Below, one piece after another: positions 1 through 4,122 of a stretch of DNA of 5,244 bases. Both the position numbers and the translations under genes were made by a program. Each line of letters starts with the position of its first letter. Positions within the stretch are counted from its first letter, which is position 1. Below the pieces are notes generated by a model that was not told the DNA's origin, ran no database searches, and saw only the letters and a program-made list of their open reading frames with translations. Origin of the DNA: Desulfurellales bacterium (GTDB lineage: Bacteria; Campylobacterota_A; Desulfurellia; Desulfurellales; Hippeaceae); assembly GCA_027064405.1 (NCBI GenBank), contig JAMOPP010000197.1, forward strand, positions 1 through 5,244. The letters run 5' to 3'.

Positions 1-130
1 ACTTTTTTGCCTGTTCTTCGTCTGAAAAAGTAGGAAGAACCCCCAAAAGTTTATCATACCCTTCCATTTCTGTCCTCAAAATGTCGAAAACTACATAATA
101 TTTTTTAGATTTAGGTAAAATTTGTTCCAT
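1..130 (-). CDS. Hypothetical protein, N-terminal part (runs off the left edge)
   Basis: An open frame reads leftward from an ATG at 130-128 and is still open at the window edge, giving 43 complete codons beginning MEQILPKSKKYYVVFDIL. The start is supported by AAGGTG at 142-137, about 6 nt upstream, inside the end of the preceding minus-strand gene. The preceding stop (136-134) and this ATG are separated by only 3 nt, so the two genes are very probably co-transcribed and translationally coupled. The visible part is charged and soluble-looking, with a hydrophobic YYVVFDIL strand-like segment and an acidic stretch (SDEEQ) near residue 36. No signal peptide or membrane segment is seen. I do not recognise the family and assign no function. 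Confidence 0.7.
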   Translation of the reverse strand, partial: MEQILPKSKKYYVVFDILRTEMEGYDKLLGVLPTFSDEEQAKK

Positions 131-133
131 AAA

Positions 134-394
134 TTACACCTTATACAGGCTATTTACGTTCACAACACGTAAACTTCCACCAAAATTTACCTCAACTAGC
201 TTGTTATTTATTAATTTTGTGACAATTCCTTCCCCAAATACATCATTTTTTACCACTTCTCCTGTTAAAAACTCGTCAGATTTGCGATATTTTGCTACTT
301 TTTTTGTAAAATTTCCACGATTTTTACTGTGTTTTTTCTTTTTTTGTACCACAACTGCTATCTTTTCACCCATTCCTGTGTTTTCTTTTGCCAT
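134..394 (-). CDS. Small basic protein with SH3/Tudor-like beta-barrel C-terminus, function unknown
   Basis: This 86-residue minus-strand gene has a good ribosome binding site (AAAGGAG at 408-402, 7 nt before the ATG). Residues 18-38 are very basic (KKKKHSK, FTKKVAKYRK), suggesting nucleic-acid contact. From about residue 44 the pattern GEVVKNDVFGEGIVTKL followed by KLVEVNFGGSLRVV resembles the small beta-barrel found at the C-terminus of PcrA/UvrD-type helicases and in DUF3553-like proteins (G-x-V-x-H-x-x-F-G-x-G-x-V ... V-x-F). That similarity is recognised from motif shape only. It is the first gene of a minus-strand pair divergent from the head genes, so it probably belongs to a different functional block. 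A + strand frame over the same bases (201-446) encodes a hydrophobic low-complexity peptide and is judged a shadow. A DNA- or RNA-binding accessory role is inference. Confidence 0.75.
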   Translation of the reverse strand: MAKENTGMGEKIAVVVQKKKKHSKNRGNFTKKVAKYRKSDEFLTGEVVKNDVFGEGIVTKLINNKLVEVNFGGSLRVVNVNSLYKV

Positions 395-437
395 TTTATT
401 GCTCCTTTATCTTATTTTTATGCCTTTTGATGATATT

Positions 438-465
438 ATATACTAGGTATTTCACATAAGTATAT
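438..465. repeat. Inverted repeat, 7-bp arms, possible operator
   Basis: ATATACT (438-444) and its exact complement AGTATAT (459-465) are separated by 14 nt. The left arm overlaps the candidate minus-strand -10 box TATAAT (440-435), where a bound regulator would block RNA polymerase. ATATACT occurs again at 507-513 in the neighbouring repeat, so this may be a recurring recognition half-site. AT-rich arms of this length can arise by chance, so confidence is low. Confidence 0.3.
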
Positions 466-480
466 CCTTTTCTACAAATT

Positions 481-511
481 TATATCGTAGTTTTACTTTA
501 TTAACGATATA
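481..511. repeat. Inverted repeat, 8-bp arms, possible operator
   Basis: TATATCGT (481-488) and ACGATATA (504-511) are perfect complements separated by 15 nt, about two helical turns centre to centre. This is typical of a dimeric or tetrameric repressor site rather than a terminator: the loop is long and no U-tract follows. It lies 14 nt upstream of the RBS of the first + strand gene, where it could control head-gene transcription or early elongation. Which protein would bind is unknown. Confidence 0.35.
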
Positions 512-524
512 CTTTTAAACTACT

Positions 525-530
525 AAAGGA
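525..530 (+). promoter_or_regulatory. RBS deciding the GTG start of the zinc-ribbon gene
   Basis: AAAGGA ends 5 nt before the GTG at 536-538. The out-of-frame ATG at 534-536 is only 3 nt away and opens a 24-codon frame without cysteine pairs. An in-frame TAA at 524-526 rules out any earlier start for the GTG frame. Confidence 0.7.
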
Positions 531-535
531 AAAAT

Positions 536-715
536 GTGTACGAAAAAGTGTGTTCGTGCGGCAAACAATTTGCCACATATTCAAAAGACCAAGACAAATG
601 CTTAGACTGCACAAAATTGCAAATAAAAGTAAAAAATATTAAAGTTGATGTCAAAACTTTGGCTTCTATTATTATACCATATATTATAAAGGATTACAAG
701 TGGGAACAGCGCTGA
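536..715 (+). CDS. Small zinc-ribbon protein upstream of terS
   Basis: This 59-residue frame starts with GTG and is easily missed because of its start codon and length. It reads MYEKVCSCGKQFATYSK, then DQDKCLDCTK. Cysteines at 6, 8, 22 and 25 form a CxC...CxxC set able to hold one zinc ion as a treble-clef or ribbon. After the finger come a basic stretch (KLQIKVKNIKV) and a hydrophobic segment (LASIIIPYI, residues 42-50) that may be a helix. The gene overlaps terS by 16 nt (700-715) in another frame, so the two are probably translationally coupled. Small CxxC proteins of this general form are common in phage genomes near terminase genes; their role is mostly unknown, with DNA or protein binding the usual suggestion. 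The reading frame is seen directly; the zinc binding is inferred from the cysteines. Confidence 0.75.
   Translation: MYEKVCSCGKQFATYSKDQDKCLDCTKLQIKVKNIKVDVKTLASIIIPYIIKDYKWEQR
688..693 (+). promoter_or_regulatory. RBS deciding the GTG start of terS
   Basis: AAAGGA lies inside the zinc-ribbon gene and ends 6 nt before the GTG at 700-702. This spacing is ideal and makes GTG the preferred terS start. Ribosomes translating the upstream gene would keep this site open, supporting coupling. Confidence 0.75.
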
Positions 716-1092
716 TAACCTCTTTAGAAAGAAATGTCTGTGAATTATATGCAGAAGGAAAATCATTGGTAGCTATTTCCAATGAGCTAGGTATTCCTGA
801 AAATACAGTGTCAAAGATTTTAAAGAAACCTGAATGTAAAAACCTGGTTGAAGAAATTGTTATGGAATTGAATGCCGCTTCTAAAATAGGGCGCGTCAGA
901 ATCCTTAACAAAGTAATAGAAGATAAAATTAAAAAAATAGAAGAAAACGGAGGCGACTTTTCGACCGCCACTAAAAAAGATTTAGTAGACTTGATAGCCA
1001 TTATGGACAATATACTCAAAGAAAAAGAAAAAGCAGAACTGGGCAACAACGAGAGTACAGTTATTAACATTTTACAGCAAGTTTTAGATTAA
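700..1092 (+). CDS. terS: Phage terminase small subunit (DNA-recognition subunit)
   Basis: This 130-residue protein is placed as the DNA-recognition subunit that marks phage DNA for packaging and hands it to the large subunit. Residues 8-41 form a helix-turn-helix: ERNVCELYAEGKS, then LVAISNELGIPENTVSKIL, the pattern of phage TerS and sigma-like HTH domains. A long charged helical region follows (residues 45-115, rich in E, K, I and L), as expected for the oligomerisation core of a TerS ring, ending in a short hydrophobic tail (VINILQQVLD). The start is GTG, supported by AAAGGA 6 nt upstream and a 16-nt overlap with the preceding gene. Size and position directly before terL match TerS. TerS families are very divergent, so assignment rests on HTH, helical core and context. 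Its stop codon overlaps the first bases of the 148-nt repeat. Confidence 0.85.
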   Translation: MGTALITSLERNVCELYAEGKSLVAISNELGIPENTVSKILKKPECKNLVEEIVMELNAASKIGRVRILNKVIEDKIKKIEENGGDFSTATKKDLVDLIAIMDNILKEKEKAELGNNESTVINILQQVLD

Positions 1093-1094
1093 AA

Positions 1095-1113
1095 TGTTTC
1101 ACGATGTTTCACG
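1095..1113 (+). repeat. Tandem direct repeat TGTTTCACG, copy A
   Basis: TGTTTCACG occurs at 1095-1103 and again at 1105-1113, a 10-nt period, and the arrangement is conserved unchanged in copy B. Either TTTC can pair with the GAAA at 1231-1234, so the duplication may let the closing helix switch between two registers. On DNA, a period of one helical turn could also serve a protein binding in tandem. TGTTTCAC equals half of the ParB site parS, but the halves here are direct, not inverted. Confidence 0.6.
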
Positions 1114-1132
1114 CCCTAAATCTCGGGCTTTT
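1113..1132 (+). terminator. Terminator-like hairpin within copy A
   Basis: GCCC (1113-1116) pairs with GGGC (1125-1128) and is followed by TTTTC, a short stem plus U-run 20 nt downstream of the terS stop. The stem is only 4 bp and in copy B the U-run weakens to TTTCG. Full termination here would cut terL from its operon, so if active it is more likely a partial terminator or attenuator. Weak assignment. Confidence 0.3.
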
Positions 1133-1250
1133 CTTAAGCTTGTATAGTAAGTGTAAAAAACCATCAGGTTGTTTTCCTTCCTACAGAGTATGTAGCTTTG
1201 TATAACTCTATACAGCTCTTTATGTCAGGCGAAATTTTGAAAGGATAAAA

Positions 1251-2573
1251 ATGACAGACGTAGAAATCTACAGGCAAGTAAAGTCAAAGATAAACTATAA
1301 CAAAGCCGCTCAACTGTTTAAGTTTAGACCTCACGAAAAACAGCAGGAAATAATTGATACAATCCAAGAGGGCAATTTTTCTGCAATGACTATTACTTGT
1401 GGGCGACGCTTTGGCAAGACGTTAGTAATCTCTGACATCGGCGCCACTGAGATGCTAATTCCTAATGCATCAGTACTGCTTATAACTCCTACCTTTTCAA
1501 ACGCACAAACTATGTATACAGAAATTGAAAAATATGTGCAGTCCGCCGGGATAAAAATTACTTCCCGAAATACAAAACAATTAACTTTTACTACTGAGGT
1601 CAATTCTACAATATATGTTGTAACGCCAAAATCAATATCAAATGCTCTAGGAAAGAAATTCTCTTTGGTAATTGTAGACGAAGGCCAGGATATAGAGGAC
1701 TTAATTTCACTATGGGAAAATTATATTCAACCGGCACAGGCCGACTATGGCGTAGACGAGAACGGATATTTTGTATCAAAAACAATTTTTATTGCAACAG
1801 CCCGGGACAAAGCCAATGATATGTATGAGCTTATTAAAAGAACATACAATCCTAAATATAAAGGCTATGTAAACTTTACTTATCCTACTTCTTCTAACCC
1901 TTACATTCCAAAAGAATATATTGAAAGTAAAAGAAAAGAATTAGACCCGGTTACTTTTGGAAGAGAGTATGAAGGTAAATGGTCGGATATAGGCGGAGAA
2001 AGAGTGTATTATACGTTCGATAGAGAAAGGCACGTAATCAATTCGCAAGACCTGCCAGTCTTTGATAACCAAAGTCAATACCTTGTAGGGATTGACATAG
2101 GATTTGCAGATAATACCGCTTTCCTTTTAGCCGCTGTTCAACCTCTGACAGGGCATATCTATGTATTGGCAGAGTATGCGGAGAGCGGTAGAACAATTAG
2201 TCAACACGTTTCAGAGTTCAAAGCCATTGAAGAGAAATTCAATGTAGAGAAAGTGATAAGATTTATTGACCCGTCTGCGGCACAGGTTGCAAACGATTTT
2301 GCAGTGGATTATGATTATTACTGTGTTCCAGGAAGCAATGATATTCAAGAAGGAATTAAAAGCGTAAACGAACGGTTTTATAAAAATGAATTGTTTATAA
2401 GCTCAGAGTGCTATCAATTAATAGAAGAGATAGAAGAAATGCACTGGAAAGAAAATGGAAAAGACGTAAAGAGAACAAAAAAACATAAACACTTTGACCT
2501 GGCTTTGGCTGCTCTCAGATATTTGGTTTACAGCTGGAAAGTGCAAAATAATTTAGATATTGTAATGTTATAG
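1251..2573 (+). CDS. terL: Phage terminase large subunit (ATPase and nuclease)
   Basis: TerL is the packaging motor: its N-terminal ATPase drives DNA into the prohead and its C-terminal RNase H-like nuclease cuts the concatemer. In this 440-residue protein the Walker A motif is GRRFGKT (51-57), Walker B LVIVDE (139-144) with catalytic Glu144, and the coupling motif IFIATA (179-184). The nuclease domain begins near residue 275, with acidic metal-binding candidates Asp282 (GIDIG), Asp340 (RFIDPSA) and Asp416 (HFDLALAALRYL). All key residues appear present, and the length is normal for the family. The ATG is supported by AAAGGA at 1240-1245, 5 nt upstream. The gene is unusual in being flanked on both sides by copies of the same 148-nt element. 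Function is highly confident; the packaging mode (cos or pac) cannot be read from this window. Confidence 0.97.
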   Translation: MTDVEIYRQVKSKINYNKAAQLFKFRPHEKQQEIIDTIQEGNFSAMTITCGRRFGKTLVISDIGATEMLIPNASVLLITPTFSNAQTMYTEIEKYVQSAGIKITSRNTKQLTFTTEVNSTIYVVTPKSISNALGKKFSLVIVDEGQDIEDLISLWENYIQPAQADYGVDENGYFVSKTIFIATARDKANDMYELIKRTYNPKYKGYVNFTYPTSSNPYIPKEYIESKRKELDPVTFGREYEGKWSDIGGERVYYTFDRERHVINSQDLPVFDNQSQYLVGIDIGFADNTAFLLAAVQPLTGHIYVLAEYAESGRTISQHVSEFKAIEEKFNVEKVIRFIDPSAAQVANDFAVDYDYYCVPGSNDIQEGIKSVNERFYKNELFISSECYQLIEEIEEMHWKENGKDVKRTKKHKHFDLALAALRYLVYSWKVQNNLDIVML

Positions 2574-2577
2574 ACCA

Positions 2578-2725
2578 AAAATGTTTCACGATGTTTCACG
2601 CCCTAAATCTAGGGCTTTCGTTGCATTTATGCAATAGGTGTAAAAAACCATCAGGTTGTTTTCCTATCTATAGGGTATATAGCTTTGTGTAATTCTATAC
2701 AGCTCTTTATGTCAGGCGAAATTTT
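2578..2725 (+). repeat. 148-nt structured intergenic element, copy B (terL-portal gap)
   Basis: The second copy starts 5 nt after the terL stop and ends 43 nt before the portal start. The fold is the same as copy A, with sequence changes that keep it: the GCCC stem lengthens to GCCCTA 2600-2605 with TAGGGC 2610-2615; the variable hairpin becomes TTGCA 2621-2625 with TGCAA 2630-2634 and a TTTA loop; the fourth hairpin is CTATA 2668-2672 with TATAG 2678-2682 (C-G replaced by T-A); the fifth is TGTGTA 2686-2691 with TATACA 2696-2701 (A-T replaced by G-T). The stretch from 2638 to 2665 (hairpin with loop ATCA) and the 3' part from 2694 to 2725 are unchanged. The terminal bases again allow AAAA...TTTT closure. 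Two copies in one operon imply a function at gene boundaries rather than a gene-specific sensor, but this is inference. Confidence 0.8.
2582..2600 (+). repeat. Tandem direct repeat TGTTTCACG, copy B
   Basis: TGTTTCACG occurs at 2582-2590 and 2592-2600, identical in sequence and spacing to copy A. Its full conservation, while nearby hairpins have drifted, marks it as one of the constrained parts of the element, together with the ATCA-loop hairpin and the 3' segment ending GTCAGGCGAAATTTT. Confidence 0.6.
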
Positions 2726-2768
2726 TCGGGCAGCCGATATAAACTTTAGAAAAATATAAAGGAAATAT
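2726..2768 (+). promoter_or_regulatory. Portal leader unique to copy B, with small hairpin and RBS
   Basis: After the repeat ends, 43 nt specific to this copy precede the portal gene. They contain a small hairpin, TCGG (2726-2729) with CCGA (2734-2737) around GCAG, then an AT-rich stretch and AAAGGA at 2758-2763, 5 nt from the portal ATG. Copy A instead runs almost directly into the terL RBS, so spacing between element and RBS differs between the genes. Confidence 0.5.
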
Positions 2769-4121
2769 ATGTGGCCTTTCGGAAAGAAAAAAGAACAGTC
2801 TGATAATAAAGCACAGACGGTTATATATGTTAGGGAAGAACCTATTTCTTTACAACAAGAAAAAGCAACAAAAGCTCAGAACAAATATACACAGGATTAT
2901 GCCGACGGAAACGGAAAGCTCGCTCAAAAGAATGAAGAAAATTTTTTGCATTCGTCTGACTTAGTATTTGCCTGCATTGATTATATAGCTAAAGCCGCCT
3001 CACAAGCCGTGCCTAGGGTTTACAAGGTTGATAGAAATACTATGAAAAAAGAAAGAGTTTCTGACAAAAGGCTTTTAGATTGGGAAATTGCACCAAACCC
3101 TTTTTATACCTGGGGCGAGATGATAGAATTAATTGTTCAAGGTTTGGCTTTATCTGGCACTTCCTATCTTACTTTTGAGAAAGTGAAAGGCAGATACGAA
3201 AGCTGGTTTTTGGTTTCGCCTTCTGATGTTAAAATAGTACCTGATGCTCGAAATTATATTGCAGGGGTTATATTTAAAGATGAAATTTCATACAAAGCGT
3301 CAGAAGTTATTATAGTAAGAAACCCTACTTTGAACAATGCATACTATGGCGTGCCATCTGTTAGACCTTTGTTTGACAGTTTACTGCTGGAAGCAGATTC
3401 TATAGAGAGTTTGAAATCTTTTTATGAGGGTTCGAGTTTGTTGAGCGGTATTATTGAAGCAGAGTTTGCAATGAATAATGAACAAATACAAAACCTTAGA
3501 CAGCAGTTCAAGGAACTGTTCGGCAAAAGGGGAAGAGAGAGGGGCGGAACAGCTGTCCTTCCTGGTAAAATGAAATACAAACCTGTCCAAGCTTCGCCAG
3601 CGGATGCCAAGCTGATTGACAGTTTGGGAATTACTGATGAAAGAGTTATGAAAGTTTTTAAAATTAATCCTCAAGCTTTGGGCGGCTCTCCATCGACGCC
3701 TACTCATATTAGAGAATTAATGCGTACTACTTTTAATACAGCAGTGCGTCCTTACTTATATAGAATACAAGACCAGATTACCTTGTTTTTGCAACAAACT
3801 TTAAAAGACCCCGATATAATTTTTGAATTTGATTTAGACAGAGTAGTTGAGCTTGAAACAGCTTTAGATGTAAAGACAGATGCAGCTAAGACTCTTTTTG
3901 CAACGGGGGTTGCAACTTTAAACGAAGCAAGAGATTTAGTTGGACTGTCTCAATTAGACGTTGAAAACGCCGATAAAAATATTCTTGCTGCTTCTATGTA
4001 TGGAAGCGGAGCAGTGTTTATTCAAGACAATACTCAATTAATACCAAATGACGGCTCAGCTGAACCTGCCGGCTCTACAGACCCGGAAGGTGGCAAAGCT
4101 GACTTACCACAAAGGAGCTAA
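2769..4121 (+). CDS. Phage portal protein, HK97 family
   Basis: The portal forms a dodecameric ring at one head vertex, through which TerL threads DNA and to which the tail later joins. The 450-residue length is ordinary for the family. After a basic, charged N-terminus (MWPFGKKKEQ), recognisable segments follow in order: ALSGTSYLTFEK (127-138), LVSPSDVKIVPD (148-159), YGVPSVRPL (193-201), SSLLSGIIE (222-230), VLPGKMKYKPV (263-273), then a long helical stem/wing region with FKINPQALGG (297-306). The C-terminal LNEARDLVGLSQLD (384-397) matches the conserved N-E-x-R...G-L motif of HK97-type portals. The last 30 residues are low-complexity G/P/E. The start has AAAGGA 5 nt upstream. Its stop lies inside the RBS-start region of the protease gene, giving tight coupling. 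No truncation or frameshift is seen. Confidence 0.93.
   Translation: MWPFGKKKEQSDNKAQTVIYVREEPISLQQEKATKAQNKYTQDYADGNGKLAQKNEENFLHSSDLVFACIDYIAKAASQAVPRVYKVDRNTMKKERVSDKRLLDWEIAPNPFYTWGEMIELIVQGLALSGTSYLTFEKVKGRYESWFLVSPSDVKIVPDARNYIAGVIFKDEISYKASEVIIVRNPTLNNAYYGVPSVRPLFDSLLLEADSIESLKSFYEGSSLLSGIIEAEFAMNNEQIQNLRQQFKELFGKRGRERGGTAVLPGKMKYKPVQASPADAKLIDSLGITDERVMKVFKINPQALGGSPSTPTHIRELMRTTFNTAVRPYLYRIQDQITLFLQQTLKDPDIIFEFDLDRVVELETALDVKTDAAKTLFATGVATLNEARDLVGLSQLDVENADKNILAASMYGSGAVFIQDNTQLIPNDGSAEPAGSTDPEGGKADLPQRS
4111..4117 (+). promoter_or_regulatory. RBS deciding the TTG start of the protease gene
   Basis: AAAGGAG sits in the last codons of the portal gene and is followed after 5 nt by TTG (4123-4125). 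It is the strongest Shine-Dalgarno in the window. The upstream in-frame ATG at 4048 has no comparable site: the bases before it read ATACCAA. The TTG is therefore preferred. Confidence 0.75.
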
Positions 4122-4122
4122 A

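Larger units (their letters stand above)
395..535. promoter_or_regulatory. Divergent intergenic region
   Basis: This 141-nt AT-rich spacer separates the minus-strand pair from the + strand packaging genes, so it should hold transcription signals for one or both directions. On the minus strand a perfect TATAAT lies at 440-435, correctly placed for a start near 428 and the RBS at 408-402, but no TTGACA-like -35 sits 16-18 nt further upstream. On the + strand TATACT at 508-513 also lacks a good -35. Two spaced inverted repeats (438-465 and 481-511) lie here and may be operators. The promoter assignment is weak; the region's divergent position is certain. Confidence 0.4.
1091..1238 (+). repeat. 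148-nt structured intergenic element, copy A (terS-terL gap)
   Basis: It aligns without gaps to 2578-2725, with 129 of 148 positions identical by my count. On the + strand it can form these stems: GCCC 1113-1116 with GGGC 1125-1128; a variable hairpin CTTA 1133-1136 with TAAG 1148-1151; AAAA/AACC 1155-1162 with GGTT/TTTT 1167-1175 around a bulged G1171; CTACA 1181-1185 with TGTAG 1191-1195; TGTATA 1199-1204 with TATACA 1209-1214. The ends can pair: AAAA 1091-1094 plus TTTC 1097-1100 with GAAA/TTTT 1231-1238 (8 bp with a 2-nt bulge), or CGCC 1112-1115 with GGCG 1228-1231. The element ends one base before the TerL RBS region. No ORF runs through it. Differences from copy B are concentrated in pairing-compatible changes, implying an RNA. 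I do not recognise the family; a cis-acting leader or processing element is inference. Confidence 0.8.

Noticed and set aside
201..446. Plus-strand hydrophobic 81-codon frame
   Set aside because: It is antisense to the 86-residue minus-strand gene, lacks a good RBS and has low-complexity Phe-rich composition from the lysine codons opposite.
534..607. ATG-started 24-codon frame beginning at 534
   Set aside because: It sits too close to the RBS (3 nt), is short, and lacks the cysteine pattern of the overlapping GTG frame at 536.
659..687. Promoter-like pair TTGGCT (659-664) and TATTAT (682-687) with a 17-nt spacer
   Set aside because: Transcription would begin at about 694, after the terS RBS (688-693) and only some 6 nt before its start, so it could not express terS with its own RBS. 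The match also lies inside a coding, AT-rich segment.
684..1070. Minus-strand open frame of 128 codons opposite terS
   Set aside because: It is a shadow of terS, with Ser/Leu/Ile-rich composition and no clear function. The + strand HTH protein is supported by RBS and context.
1095..1113. parS centromere site (TGTTTCACGTGAAACA)
   Set aside because: Only the left half-site is present, as direct repeats. The required inverted right half is absent, so it is not a parS site by sequence.
1178..1206. Possible promoter in the repeat, with TATAAC (1201-1206) as -10
   Set aside because: The -35 position reads TTCCTA, and in copy B the -10 changes to TGTAAT while the hairpin pairing is preserved. Constraint fits the stem, not a promoter.
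1091..1238. Hammerhead or other self-cleaving ribozyme
   Set aside because: GAAA and GTC occur near the 3' end, but no CTGANGA core is present in the proper arrangement, and I could not fit other ribozyme consensus patterns I know. A novel ribozyme is not excluded.
1091..2725. Insertion sequence or composite transposon around terL
   Set aside because: The repeats contain no transposase, no terminal inverted repeats of IS type and no clear target-site duplication, and terL is a core phage gene in its normal position.
3381..3707. Minus-strand open frames within the portal gene
   Set aside because: They lie opposite a well-supported portal coding sequence and show no recognisable domain.
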